Positions 11,237 through 20,006 of a stretch of 64,000 nucleotides of DNA are shown here, in pieces. The translations under genes were made by a program, and so were the position numbers. The notes under the pieces were generated by a model that was not told where the DNA came from, made no database searches, and saw only the letters and a program-made list of their open reading frames with translations. How positions within the stretch are numbered: position 1 is the first letter of the stretch; every line of letters starts with the position of its first letter. Source of the DNA: Devosia equisanguinis (lineage in GTDB: Bacteria > Pseudomonadota > Alphaproteobacteria > Rhizobiales > Devosiaceae); NCBI RefSeq assembly GCF_900631955.1, contig NZ_UZWD01000038.1, positions 1 through 64,000 on the forward strand. Reading direction: 5' to 3'.

Positions 11237-11662
11237 ATGGCTGAAGGCCTCAAGATCGAGATCGTTTCGCCCGAGCGCCTGGTGCTGTCGGAGACCGTCG
11301 TGTCGGTCACCGTCCCGGGCACGGAAGGCTATTTCACGGTGATGAACGACCATGCGCCGTTCATGACCACGCTGCGTCCCGGCTTCATCACCGTGACCAA
11401 GGATGCCGGCCATGCCGACATCTATTTCGTCAAGGGTGGCTTTGCCGATGTGTCGCCGTCCGGGCTGACCATCCTGGCCGAGCGTTCCATTCCCTTCGCG
11501 CATTTCGACCATGGCGATCTGCAGACGCAGATCAAGGCCGCCGAGGAAGAACTGGCCCGCGCCGCTTCGCCCGAGGACAAGTCCTATGCCCAGGAAGTGG
11601 TATCTGGCCTGTTGAACCTCGCCATCGAGGCCCAGCAGATCAACGGCGCCCACGTCCATTAA
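11237..11662 (+). CDS. atpC: ATP synthase F1 subunit epsilon
   Basis: The small rotor subunit that inhibits futile ATP hydrolysis, 141 residues. The N-terminal beta-sandwich shows the family phrases EIVSPERLVLSE, VPGTEGYFTVMNDHAPFMT and FVKGGFADVSPSGLTILAE; the C-terminal half (TQIKAAEEELARAASPEDK) is the two-helix hairpin that acts as a brake. Its presence marks the long, regulatory form. It is the last gene of the operon and is followed 26 bases later by a strong intrinsic terminator. Confidence 0.96.
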   Translation: MAEGLKIEIVSPERLVLSETVVSVTVPGTEGYFTVMNDHAPFMTTLRPGFITVTKDAGHADIYFVKGGFADVSPSGLTILAERSIPFAHFDHGDLQTQIKAAEEELARAASPEDKSYAQEVVSGLLNLAIEAQQINGAHVH

Positions 11663-11688
11663 GGCATTTGATCTGCCGACCATACTGT

Positions 11689-11718
11689 AAGGCCGCTTCC
11701 TCTGGAGGCGGCCTTTTT
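11689..11718 (+). terminator. Intrinsic terminator of the atp operon
   Basis: AAGGCCGC-x-TCC and GGAGGCGGCCTT form a strong stem with a short loop, followed directly by a T-run. It ends the atpHAGDC transcript. Confidence 0.88.
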
Positions 11719-11875
11719 GCTTTTAATTTGAGCGCCTTGCCCAGCGTTTAGGCAAGTCATTGATATAATTAGAAATTTTCCGTGATGCAACGTCGAGTTA
11801 ACATTTAGGCCCCAGTCTCTGAGCTCAGGGAGCGGGTGGTGTCCGGCTGGAGGGCCGGCAAATGGGGACATTACG

Positions 11876-14032
11876 ATGGGCACGTTTCTGAGCAATCTGC
11901 GTCTGACCTTCGCCATTCCGGCCATGACTATCGCGGCCTTGGCGGCCGCCATGCTGGCGGTTATCGCAGGGCTGTATCTCAGCCTCAGTGGCACCGTGCA
12001 GCGGGATACTGACGCCGCGGTCATGACATCCACGCGCGTTGCAGCGCAAATCCTCCAGGTCAATCTGCCCAGCCTGGACGTTGTGCTCGACGAGCCGGGC
12101 GAGGTCACAGGTCTTTCTGCGCAACGCATGCCGCGGTTCCGCACGCACGACGTTATCGACACGGTCTCGCGTGTCGCGGGCCAGGGCGCTGCCATCTATG
12201 TGTTCGACCCTGAGGTCAGTCCGGACTTTCTCGTCGGCAGCACCAGCCTGGTCCTGTCGAGCGGAGAGCGGGCAGTGGATCGCGCCATCCCTGCCGGCAG
12301 TGCTTTGTTCGACACCCTTATGGCCGGCAGCGCGGTGCAGGTGGCCGACCAGATCGAGGCCAAGCGCTACCTGATGCGGTACCAGCCTATTGCCACGGCC
12401 GATGGCAAAGTGATTGGGGCCCTGCTTATCGCGGTTGACCGCACGCCGCTGGAGGCGGTGCTCGGACAATCCATGCTGGTGCTGGGAGCAACGGCCCTGC
12501 TGGCCCTGGTTTTGATTGCACTCGTCGCGCTCATGGTGGCCCGCGGGCTGATCCGACCCATTCCCCAATTGGCTAAGGCGATGGACGCCATAGCCGGCGG
12601 CGAACTCGATTGTGAAGTGCCCTATCTCCATGTGCGCAACGAAGTCGGCGCCATGGCGCGATCCGTCGAGATTTTTCGTACCAATGCGCTGGAAAAAGCC
12701 GCGCTCGACGAGCGGGCGCGGCATCATCTTGCCGAGGCAGCCGATCATACGGGGCAATTGCAGGCCATTGGTCGGAGCCAGATCGTGGCCGAGTTTCACC
12801 TCGATGGCACCGTCATCAGTGCCAATGAAAATTTCCTGCGGTTGCTGGGCTATGGAGCTGCAGACGTTGTCGGCCAGCCCAATGCGCTGTTCCTGTTCAA
12901 CGCCGATCCTAAAAGTGTCAGCTATATTCAGTTCTGGACCGAGTTAGCAGAGGGCACGTTCAAGAGTGGCGAGTACCGCCGACGGACGCGCGATGGCCGC
13001 GAAGTGTGGATCCAGAGCACTTTTACCCCGATCGCGGATGCCGAAGGACGGGCCTATAAGGTCGTTCAGTTCGCCACGGACGTGACAGCGCGCAAGCAGT
13101 CCGTCGCCGCCATTGGCCAAGGGCTGAAGACGCTGGCCTCGGGCGACCTGACCCATACGATCGACACGCCTTTTCCTGCCGAGTTCGAAGACCTGCGCAT
13201 GGCGCTGAATGGCACAGTGGAGCGCTTTGCCGATGTGGTGGGGCAGCTGCGCATGACGACGCGCTCGCTGCGGACAGCCAGCGGCGAGCTGCTGAGCGGC
13301 GCCAATGATCTGTCGGAACGCACGACGCGGCAGGCGGCCACCATCGAGCAGACATCGGCAGCCATGGAAGAGCTGGCGGCGACGGTGGCCAGCAATGCCG
13401 GCATGGCCGAAGAGGCAGCGCGCAAGGCCGAGACCGTCTCTGCCGTCGCCCAGGAGAGCCGCGCGGTGATGGAGGAGGCGACCGGGGCCATGGCGCGTAT
13501 CACCGCCTCTTCGCAGAAGATCTCCAACGTCATCGGGTTGATCGACGACATCGCTTTCCAGACCAATCTGTTGGCGCTCAACGCTTCGGTCGAGGCGGCA
13601 CGGGCGGGTGACGCCGGGAAGGGTTTTGCCGTCGTCGCGGTGGAGGTGAGGCGGCTGGCGCAGAGCGCCGCGCAGGCGTCCAATGAGGTCAAGGCGCTTG
13701 TTGAACAGAGCGGCACGGAAGTGACGGGCGGGGCACAGCTTGTGGTCGAGGCCGGTGACAGACTTCGTGCGGTTCTGGAGGCGGCGCAAGAGAATAGCGC
13801 ATTGGTGCGGGCCATCACCCAGGCCAGCCGTGAGCAGGCTTCTGCGATCGAAGAGGTCAACATGGCCGTGCGCACGCTCGATCAGATGACGCAGCACAAT
13901 GCTTCATTGGTGGAAGAGACCAATTCGGTCATTGCGCAGACCGAGGGCCAGACCCAGGCCCTGGACCGGATTGTCGACGTGTTCCGGCTCGATGAGGACA
14001 AACAGATGCCGAAGCAGCGCGCGGCGGCTTGA
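11876..14032 (+). CDS. Methyl-accepting chemotaxis protein with HAMP and PAS domains
   Basis: A 718-residue transmembrane chemoreceptor. TM1 spans about residues 10-37 and TM2 about 199-226, enclosing a roughly 160-residue periplasmic sensor of unknown ligand. A HAMP linker follows TM2 (GLIRPIPQLAKAMDAIAGGE), then a PAS domain around 300-410 (FHLDGTVISANENFLRLLGY, and the PAC end VVQFATDVTARKQ), a second HAMP-like stretch (LASGDLTHTIDTPFPAEFE) and the signalling coiled coil. The highly conserved hairpin tip IDDIAFQTNLLALNASVEAA lies near residue 553 and contacts CheA/CheW. No C-terminal NWETF-like pentapeptide is present. A cytoplasmic PAS between TM2 and the signalling tip suggests combined outside ligand and inside redox or energy sensing. 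It converges on the racemase gene. Confidence 0.93.
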   Translation: MGTFLSNLRLTFAIPAMTIAALAAAMLAVIAGLYLSLSGTVQRDTDAAVMTSTRVAAQILQVNLPSLDVVLDEPGEVTGLSAQRMPRFRTHDVIDTVSRVAGQGAAIYVFDPEVSPDFLVGSTSLVLSSGERAVDRAIPAGSALFDTLMAGSAVQVADQIEAKRYLMRYQPIATADGKVIGALLIAVDRTPLEAVLGQSMLVLGATALLALVLIALVALMVARGLIRPIPQLAKAMDAIAGGELDCEVPYLHVRNEVGAMARSVEIFRTNALEKAALDERARHHLAEAADHTGQLQAIGRSQIVAEFHLDGTVISANENFLRLLGYGAADVVGQPNALFLFNADPKSVSYIQFWTELAEGTFKSGEYRRRTRDGREVWIQSTFTPIADAEGRAYKVVQFATDVTARKQSVAAIGQGLKTLASGDLTHTIDTPFPAEFEDLRMALNGTVERFADVVGQLRMTTRSLRTASGELLSGANDLSERTTRQAATIEQTSAAMEELAATVASNAGMAEEAARKAETVSAVAQESRAVMEEATGAMARITASSQKISNVIGLIDDIAFQTNLLALNASVEAARAGDAGKGFAVVAVEVRRLAQSAAQASNEVKALVEQSGTEVTGGAQLVVEAGDRLRAVLEAAQENSALVRAITQASREQASAIEEVNMAVRTLDQMTQHNASLVEETNSVIAQTEGQTQALDRIVDVFRLDEDKQMPKQRAAA

Positions 14033-14040
14033 GCGGTCGC

Positions 14041-14730
14041 TCAGCCGGCGAGGGCCGCGTCAACCAGGGCCTTGGCGTGCAGATCGGTGGTGTCGTAGGT
14101 GGGCAGTGACGAGGTGCTGTCGTCGATCAACATGCCGATCTCGGTGCAGCCCAGGATAACGGCCTGGGCGCCGCGCGCGGCGAGCCGGTCGATGGCGGTC
14201 TGATAGATGCGGCGCGACTCCTCGCGCACGATGCCCTTGCACAGCTCGTCATAGATGATGCCGTTGAGATTGGTGCGTTCCACCTCGGGGATCAACGGGG
14301 TGAGGCCACGCGCCAGCAGCCGGTCCTTGTAAAAGTCCATTTCCATGGTGAAGCGCGTGCCCAGCAGGCCCACCGTATCGAAACCGTCGGCGAGCAAGGC
14401 CTCTGCCGTGGGATCGGCGATGTGGACGAAGGGGCGGGCAATGCCGTCCTGAATGGCGTCGGCCACCACATGCATGGTGTTGGTGGCAAGGCCGATGATG
14501 TCGGCACCGGCGGCGACCAGACCGCGCGCCACGCCATTGAGCGCGGCTCCCGCTTCGTCCCAGGCGCCGGCCGATTGCATGGCGGCGATCCCGGCGAAGT
14601 CGACCGAATGGACGATGAGCGGCGCCGAATGCAGACCGCCGAGACGACGCGCCGTCTCCTGGTTCAGCACCCGGTAGTAATGGGCGGTGGATTCCCAGCT
14701 CATGCCGCCGATCAGGCCGATGGTCTTCAT
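14041..14730 (-). CDS. Aspartate/glutamate racemase family protein (YgeA-like)
   Basis: A cytosolic amino-acid racemase of the cofactor-independent Asp/Glu superfamily, 229 residues. The N-terminus MKTIGLIGGMSWESTAHYY and the pattern LATNTMH and ILGCTEIGML are diagnostic. The second catalytic cysteine (Cys195) is present, but the first position, Cys in most family members, is Thr83. From memory E. coli YgeA has the same Thr/Cys pair and acts on L-Asp/L-Glu, so a similar activity is plausible. The start at MKTIG is preferred; an alternative ATG five codons upstream (14745) would overlap rppH by eight bases. It is downstream of rppH on the same strand and convergent with the chemoreceptor gene. 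Confidence 0.85.
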   Translation of the reverse strand: MKTIGLIGGMSWESTAHYYRVLNQETARRLGGLHSAPLIVHSVDFAGIAAMQSAGAWDEAGAALNGVARGLVAAGADIIGLATNTMHVVADAIQDGIARPFVHIADPTAEALLADGFDTVGLLGTRFTMEMDFYKDRLLARGLTPLIPEVERTNLNGIIYDELCKGIVREESRRIYQTAIDRLAARGAQAVILGCTEIGMLIDDSTSSLPTYDTTDLHAKALVDAALAG

Positions 14731-14737
14731 GCTGGCC

Positions 14738-15289
14738 TCAGACATGGGTGAAGCGCTGCGGGATATCGGCAAAGGCCTCGACCACCTTTTCATAGGCGGG
14801 CTTCTTGAACGGCACGATCAGGCTGGGGGTGCGGCTCAGCTTTTCCCAGCGCCAGGCGTCGAACTCGGCCGGAAACTTGCCGCCACCTGGGGTCTCGACA
14901 TCGATCTCGCTGGGCTTGCCGGTAAAGGCGAAGGCAAACCAGCGCTGGCGCTGGCCGCGATAGCGTCCCTTGAGGGCAATGCCCAGGGCCTCGTCGGGCA
15001 GGTCGTAATGGATCCATTCCGGTGCCTCGGCCAGGAGGCTGACCGAGACGATATTGGTTTCCTCGTGCAGCTCGCGCAAAGCGGCGCGCAGCGGGTCTTC
15101 GCCCTTGTCGATGCCGCCCTGCGGCATCTGCCATGGCGCGGCGACTTCACTGCGGTCCTCGGAATTGGGATCGGCCTTGCGCCGCCCGATCAGCACGTTG
15201 CCCTCGGCATTGAAGACGGCCACCCCCACGCAGTCACGATAGGGCAGGGCGTCACGGTCAGGGCGGGTCGTCATAGCAGGTCTTTTCAT
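14738..15289 (-). CDS. rppH: RNA pyrophosphohydrolase (Nudix, RppH/IalA)
   Basis: Removes pyrophosphate from mRNA 5' ends and so starts RNase E-dependent decay. From the ATG at 15289 it is 183 residues. The Nudix box GGIDKGEDPLRAALRELHEE is intact except for Asn where the box usually ends in Gly, and it is preceded by the RppH-type phrase WQMPQGG. The early segment DCVGVAVFNAEGNVLIGRR is also typical of the IalA/RppH branch. I chose this start because its ATG overlaps the stop of the deacetylase gene as ATGA, implying coupled translation; a second ATG (15274, MTTRPDRD) would give a protein more like its relatives in length. Confidence 0.9.
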   Translation of the reverse strand: MKRPAMTTRPDRDALPYRDCVGVAVFNAEGNVLIGRRKADPNSEDRSEVAAPWQMPQGGIDKGEDPLRAALRELHEETNIVSVSLLAEAPEWIHYDLPDEALGIALKGRYRGQRQRWFAFAFTGKPSEIDVETPGGGKFPAEFDAWRWEKLSRTPSLIVPFKKPAYEKVVEAFADIPQRFTHV

Positions 15290-16416
15290 TTCATCAGGGC
15301 GCTGGCGGGCACCAAGGTTATCCCGCGCGCTTGAAGGTCTTGCGACCACTCGGTCACTGCCTGCACCGATATGGGCAGGGCGCTCACAATACCGATGGCT
15401 CCGCCGCTTTCCATGGCCTGGTTTTCAAGGCTGGCAAGCGCTGCGAGAATGGCCTGGCGCGAGGGGTTGGCGTCGATGATCAGGCTGGCCTTGGCAAAGG
15501 GCACCTTGTTGGTGCTGGACAATTGCTGGGCCACCGAGCGGTTTGAGGAGCCGTCATCGATATAGCCGATGCCACGGGCGCCCAACTCTTCCATGATCGG
15601 CGAGAAGTCGGTGCCCGAGGCGGTGAAGCGTGCGCCCATATTGTTGATGACGCCGAAATAACCGCCAAATCGCGCCATCAGCCAGAACAGCTTTTCGAGA
15701 TTGGCGCGCGGGGCTTCGCCGGTGAGGATGGTATGGGGGCCGGGATCGTTCTGTGGGTAGTCGAAGGGCTCGAGCGGGATCTCCAGCATTACCTCGTGGC
15801 CGGAGGAGCGCGCGGCCGAAACCGTGTTCTGCAATTGCCGTCCATAGGGGGCAAAGGCCAGTGTCACATCGGGCGGCAACTGACCGATAGCGTCGAGCGA
15901 GCCCTGTTCGTTGATGCCAAGGCCGGTGACGATGATCGCCACCTTGGGGCCGCTGACCACAGGCGCGGCATTGCGATAGGCCTCGAAGGGGCGCGTGCCA
16001 GTGCCGGAAATGCGTGGGATGGCGCCATTGGCAGTTTCTTCGCTGAGATCGGGCAGAGCGCCAGTGGTGTCGCGCACCGGCAGCGGCCCCATGTCGGCGG
16101 GCGCATCGTGGCCGGCCGTCATCTCGGTGATCGCGGCGCCGGCGGGGAATTGCTCGGGATCGGCGGTAATGGTCACCGGCCCGCTGGCCACGGCATTGGC
16201 GATGGCATTGCCATCGCGGGTGGAGGTGATGGCCACTTCCTGGGAGGGGCGGCCGCCATTGGGATCTTCGACCATGACCACGCGCAGCACCAGGCCCAGC
16301 ACGATCACGGCGATGATGCCGAAGAGAATGCGCCCCAGCGGCAGGTGCAAACGGCCCCGGCCACCGTCGCCACGGCGCTTGCGGCCGGTCAATGGTGTGC
16401 TGAGATCGTTGGCCAT
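15286..16416 (-). CDS. Divergent polysaccharide deacetylase family protein
   Basis: A 376-residue membrane-anchored periplasmic protein. Residues about 25-50 are one transmembrane segment (ILFGIIAVIVLGLVLRVVMV), followed by a low-complexity linker and, from about 155, the divergent polysaccharide deacetylase domain (GPKVAIIVTGLGINEQGS, LAFAPYG, EVMLEIPLEPFDYP, GYIDDGSSNRS). The family is a NodB-fold branch whose members usually sit beside envC and ctpA and are thought to act in envelope maintenance; the activity is not established. Gene order here (envC-ctpA-this-rppH) agrees with that. A 145-base spacer with a long perfect hairpin separates it from ctpA. Confidence 0.88.
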   Translation of the reverse strand: MANDLSTPLTGRKRRGDGGRGRLHLPLGRILFGIIAVIVLGLVLRVVMVEDPNGGRPSQEVAITSTRDGNAIANAVASGPVTITADPEQFPAGAAITEMTAGHDAPADMGPLPVRDTTGALPDLSEETANGAIPRISGTGTRPFEAYRNAAPVVSGPKVAIIVTGLGINEQGSLDAIGQLPPDVTLAFAPYGRQLQNTVSAARSSGHEVMLEIPLEPFDYPQNDPGPHTILTGEAPRANLEKLFWLMARFGGYFGVINNMGARFTASGTDFSPIMEELGARGIGYIDDGSSNRSVAQQLSSTNKVPFAKASLIIDANPSRQAILAALASLENQAMESGGAIGIVSALPISVQAVTEWSQDLQARGITLVPASALMK

Positions 16417-16495
16417 GGCGGGGTCGGGTTCGCTCTTCTGAGAGGGAAAGGCCGGAAGCGCGGGAGAATCAGGGTCCCGCGCTTCCCCTAGTCTA

Positions 16496-16532
16496 GATCA
16501 CTTCACCGTTTCGCTGAATCGGTGAAGTGATC
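16496..16532. repeat. 37-base palindromic element between ctpA and the deacetylase gene
   Basis: GATCACTTCACCG and CGGTGAAGTGATC are perfect 13-base arms around TTTCGCTGAAT, whose TTC and GAA can pair further around a GCT loop. There is no T-run, so it is not a standard terminator. From memory very similar palindromes occur between genes in other Hyphomicrobiales; only one copy is in this window. Confidence 0.7.
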
Positions 16533-16561
16533 GTGTTGGCACCGGCAGACCGGTTCGGATG

Positions 16562-17980
16562 TCAGTCCGCCTTGGGCGGATAGGCCGGGTTGGTCTCTTC
16601 GCCATCGATCAGGCGAATGGCATATTGCAGCTGGTTGTCCTCGGCCTTGTCCACCGGCACATAGACCGAAGAGCCGACCGTGGTCTCTTCCTGGCCATCC
16701 ACGGTGATGTGGCCGGCCAGCCCGGCTTCGCCGATGATCTCGTCACGGCCCTTGAACTCTTCGGGCACGGTCTGCTTGATCTCGATATCGGGCGTGATGC
16801 CCAAGGCCTGGATGGAGCGGTTGCTCGGGGTGTAGTAGCGGGCCGTGGTCAGGCGCATGGCGCCATCGGGACCCAGCGAGATGATCGACTGCACCGATCC
16901 CTTGCCGAAGGAGCGCGTGCCCACCACGGTGGCGCGCTTGTGGTCCTGCAGAGCACCGGCGACGATCTCGGAGGCCGAGGCGGAGCCGCCATTGATCAGC
17001 ACCACCAGCGGCACATCGGCCAGCTTGGCATCGAGCGGATCGGGCTGGGCGTCGTAGCGGGCGCTTTCGTTCTCGGAGCGGCCGCGAGTCAGCACCACCG
17101 AGCCCTTGTTGAGGAAGGCGTCGGCGACATAGACCGACTGATCGACCAGGCCACCGGGATTGTTGCGCAGATCGAGAATGATGCCCTTGGGCGGGGTACC
17201 ATTGCGCTCCTTGTAGATGTCCTCGATGGAGCGCTCGAGCCCGACAAAGGCCTGCTCGGTGAAGCGGGCCAGGCGGATGACGGCGACGTCGCCTTCCATC
17301 GACCAGCGGGTGACGCGCATCGAGATGGTCGCGCGGGTCAATTCGAAATCGAGCGGTTCGTTGACGCCCTCGCGGATCACCGTGACCTTGATGGTGGTGC
17401 CGATCGGCCCACGCATCTTGTCGACGGCCTCGTCGAGCGAGAGATTTTCGATGGAGACGCCATCCAGTGCCACGATCAGGTCATTGGCGAGAATGCCGGC
17501 GCGGGCGGCCGGAGTCTCGTCGATGGGCGACACCACCTTGACGATGCCGTTTTCCTGGGTGACTTCGATGCCAAGGCCCCCGAACTGCCCGGACATGTCC
17601 TGGCGGGTCTCGTCATAGTCGACGGGCGGCAAATAGTCCGAATGCGGATCGAGCGAGCGCAGCATGCCGCTGATGGCGGCGCGGATCAGCTCCTCCTCAT
17701 CGGGGGGATCGACATATTCATTGCGGATGCGGTCGAAGATTTCGCCGAAGAGATTGAGGTCGGCATAGACCTGCAAGGGATCGCGCGGCTCGGCGGCGGC
17801 CTTTTCCTCGGGGGTCGGCTCAGGCTGCTCGGCATTGGGATCGAGCGGGACCTGCGGGGCTTCCTCGGCCGGGGCAGCCGGGGCTGCGGGAGCCGGGGCC
17901 TGGTCCTGCGCGATGAGCATGGTGGCGGGCACCAGCAGGGCAACGGCAAGGGCGCCGGCGCCGATAAGGGGGAAGCGCAT
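16562..17980 (-). CDS. ctpA: Carboxyl-terminal processing protease (S41 family)
   Basis: A periplasmic serine protease that trims or degrades exported proteins by their C-termini, 472 residues. Residues 1-25 form a signal peptide (FPLIGAGALAVALLVPATML). The PDZ domain is near 100-180 (FGGLGIEVTQENG, and ARAGILANDLIVALDG), and the catalytic domain contains the nucleophile Ser in GGSASASEIVAGAL and the general-base Lys in SFGKGSVQS, the classic Ser-Lys dyad. The C-terminal region, about 390-472, is acidic. It lies seven bases downstream of envC and is surely cotranscribed with it; S41 proteases commonly regulate cell-wall hydrolases, which fits this neighbour. Confidence 0.93.
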   Translation of the reverse strand: MRFPLIGAGALAVALLVPATMLIAQDQAPAPAAPAAPAEEAPQVPLDPNAEQPEPTPEEKAAAEPRDPLQVYADLNLFGEIFDRIRNEYVDPPDEEELIRAAISGMLRSLDPHSDYLPPVDYDETRQDMSGQFGGLGIEVTQENGIVKVVSPIDETPAARAGILANDLIVALDGVSIENLSLDEAVDKMRGPIGTTIKVTVIREGVNEPLDFELTRATISMRVTRWSMEGDVAVIRLARFTEQAFVGLERSIEDIYKERNGTPPKGIILDLRNNPGGLVDQSVYVADAFLNKGSVVLTRGRSENESARYDAQPDPLDAKLADVPLVVLINGGSASASEIVAGALQDHKRATVVGTRSFGKGSVQSIISLGPDGAMRLTTARYYTPSNRSIQALGITPDIEIKQTVPEEFKGRDEIIGEAGLAGHITVDGQEETTVGSSVYVPVDKAEDNQLQYAIRLIDGEETNPAYPPKAD

Positions 17981-17987
17981 GAATTAT

Positions 17988-19412
17988 CTATCCCGTCTGT
18001 TCTTGTCTGGCCCACCACCCCTCGGGGTCGAAAGGCTCGTTGTTCTGTCGCAGTTCAATATAAAGGGTCGGCTGGGCGTTTCCAGCATTGGTGGTGACCG
18101 TCCGTCCAATTGTGCGTGATCCCATGGCACCCACGGGTTCGCCCATCTGCACGAATTGCCCGATCGAGACGCTGATCGAATCAAGCCCGGCCAAAAGTGC
18201 GGTGTAGCCGCTGCCGGTATTGAGAATGATGATCTGGCCATAATTGAGGTAAGGGCCGGTATAGAGCACCCAGCCATCGGCCGGGGCCAGGACCTGGGCG
18301 TCGTTGCGCGTCAGGATGGATTGCCCCTGGGCGATGCCGCCGCGACTGTCATTGCTGCCAAAGGCGACGGCCACTTCACCATTGGCGGGGCGGGCGAGAT
18401 AGCCGCGGGCCATGGGGAAGGGCACGGCCGGCTCGGTGCGCGCCGCATTGGCAAAAGCCAGCTGGATCGCCTCGGGCGACAGCATTGGGGCGTCGGGCTG
18501 CTGGTTCTGCGGGGTGCCGGCGGCGCTGTTGGCGGCGCGCTCGCTCAGGGCCCCAACCAGTTCACGCAAGGAACTGGCGCGCTCGGCCAGCGCCAGGGCT
18601 TCGGCCTCCTCGGCTTCGAGCTCGGTGCTGCGCTGGGTAATGCCCTGCTTGCGCGCCGCGATCAGGGTGGCGATGCGCAATTGCTCTTCCTCGAGCACGG
18701 CGTGGTTGGCCTTGAGCGTGGCTTCTTCGGCCAGCGCCTCTTCCTTGATTCCCGTCAGGGTCTTGAGATCGGCGGCCACGCTATCGGCGCGGCTTCGCAA
18801 TTGCGGGACGATGGCAGCGATCAGCATGGCGCCGCGTGCCGAACCCAGGGCATCGCTGGGATCGACGATCAGCGCCGGCGGAGGATTGAGTGAAATGCGC
18901 TGCAGGGCAGCGAGCACATTGGCGATTTCGGCATCGGCGCCATCGAGTCGGCCGCGCACTTCGAGTTCGCGCACGATGAGGTCGGAGAGGCGCTCCTCGA
19001 CATCGGCCACTTCGATTTCGGCCAGTTTGACGCGTTGCGCCGCGGCAATCAGGGCGGCGTTCTGCTGGGTGCGGTCGCCCTCCATCTCGGCGATTTCGGC
19101 CTTGAGCGCGTCGATGCGCTCGCGGCTGAGGCTCAGCGAGGATTCCACGGTTTCGAGGTCGGCGGCGCTGGTGGTGGCGGTATCGGTGGCCGGAATTGTG
19201 ACCTCCGGCGCGGCGCCAGGCTCAGACGCTGCCGGGGTGGCCTCGGTGTCTATTGGCGCAGCGGCGTCGGGCGCTGGCGTTTCGGCTGGAGTGGAGACGG
19301 CGGGATCGGGCGCGACGGTCTGGGTTTGCGCGGAAAGCGGCAGCGCCACCAGTCCGGCAAGGGCCAGCCCGGTCAGAACCGCTTTCACTGTGCTGCCCGG
19401 CCCTGGCCGCAT
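17988..19412 (-). CDS. envC: EnvC-type murein hydrolase activator (degenerate M23/LytM)
   Basis: A 474-residue periplasmic protein with a signal peptide (VKAVLTGLALAGLVALPLSA), an Ala/Pro-rich linker, a long coiled coil (about 85-310) and a C-terminal LytM domain (about 340-470). The LytM zinc ligands are missing: where active endopeptidases have HxGxD and HxH, this protein reads RGGIAQGQSI and LYIELRQN. That is the hallmark of EnvC-like activators, which do not cut peptidoglycan but switch on amidases such as AmiC during septation. An AGGAG site precedes the ATG giving MRPGPGST. An amiC gene lies elsewhere in the window (39401). It is the first gene of the envC-ctpA unit. Confidence 0.9.
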   Translation of the reverse strand: MRPGPGSTVKAVLTGLALAGLVALPLSAQTQTVAPDPAVSTPAETPAPDAAAPIDTEATPAASEPGAAPEVTIPATDTATTSAADLETVESSLSLSRERIDALKAEIAEMEGDRTQQNAALIAAAQRVKLAEIEVADVEERLSDLIVRELEVRGRLDGADAEIANVLAALQRISLNPPPALIVDPSDALGSARGAMLIAAIVPQLRSRADSVAADLKTLTGIKEEALAEEATLKANHAVLEEEQLRIATLIAARKQGITQRSTELEAEEAEALALAERASSLRELVGALSERAANSAAGTPQNQQPDAPMLSPEAIQLAFANAARTEPAVPFPMARGYLARPANGEVAVAFGSNDSRGGIAQGQSILTRNDAQVLAPADGWVLYTGPYLNYGQIIILNTGSGYTALLAGLDSISVSIGQFVQMGEPVGAMGSRTIGRTVTTNAGNAQPTLYIELRQNNEPFDPEGWWARQEQTG

Positions 19413-19508
19413 GGCATCTCCTTGCCTGGGCAATCGCCCGAATCAGTCCCGCGCACCATAGCAAGCGGCTGGCAAACCGCTGGTTAACATTGCTTAACCA
19501 TGTGGGGC

Positions 19509-19991
19509 TCAGTCGCCCCGGTGATAGGGGTGGCCCGACAGAATGGTGGTGGCACGATAAAGCTGCTCGGCCAGCATGATGCGCACCAATTGGTGCGGCC
19601 AGACCATGGGGGAAAAGCTGATGCTGAGATCGGCCTGACGCACCAGGTCGGGGTCGATGCCGTCGGCGCCCCCGATCACAAAGCCGATAGCGGCGCGGCC
19701 ATCATCGCGCCAGCGACCGAGCTGGGTGGCAAAGGCGTCCGAGGTGATGGATTTGCCGCGTTCGTCGAGAGTGACGAGGAGACCGTCCGGCAGGGCGGCG
19801 CGAATGGCCTTGGCTTCCTCGGCTTTTCGGGACGCGGCGGAACCGGCGCGGCTTTCGCTCATCTCGAAGACGTCAAAGCCGGTCAGCGCCAGGGGCTTGC
19901 CGGTGCCGCTGGCCCGCTCAAGATAACGGGCCACGAGCTCGCGCTCCGGCCCGTTCTTCATCCGGCCCACGGCCGCAATGGCAATGCGCAT
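19509..19991 (-). CDS. rlmH: 23S rRNA pseudouridine-1915 N3-methyltransferase
   Basis: An SPOUT-class methyltransferase that methylates the pseudouridine at position 1915 of 23S rRNA in assembled ribosomes. It is 160 residues, the normal size. The start MRIAIAAVGRMKNGPERELV, the SAM-knot segment IGFVIGGADGI and the ending LYRATTILSGHPYHRGD are all family signatures. It follows rsfS by 15 bases on the same strand, the usual pairing of two ribosome-associated factors. Confidence 0.96.
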   Translation of the reverse strand: MRIAIAAVGRMKNGPERELVARYLERASGTGKPLALTGFDVFEMSESRAGSAASRKAEEAKAIRAALPDGLLVTLDERGKSITSDAFATQLGRWRDDGRAAIGFVIGGADGIDPDLVRQADLSISFSPMVWPHQLVRIMLAEQLYRATTILSGHPYHRGD

Positions 19992-20006
19992 CCAGTGCGG
20001 TCCGGC

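Noticed and set aside
16559..18097. Long plus-strand frame opposite ctpA
   Set aside because: Antisense to a clear S41 protease; no recognisable domain.
19483..19500. TTAA-N6-TTAA upstream of envC as a CtrA site
   Set aside because: The two half sites are six, not seven, bases apart, which CtrA consensus sites do not tolerate well.
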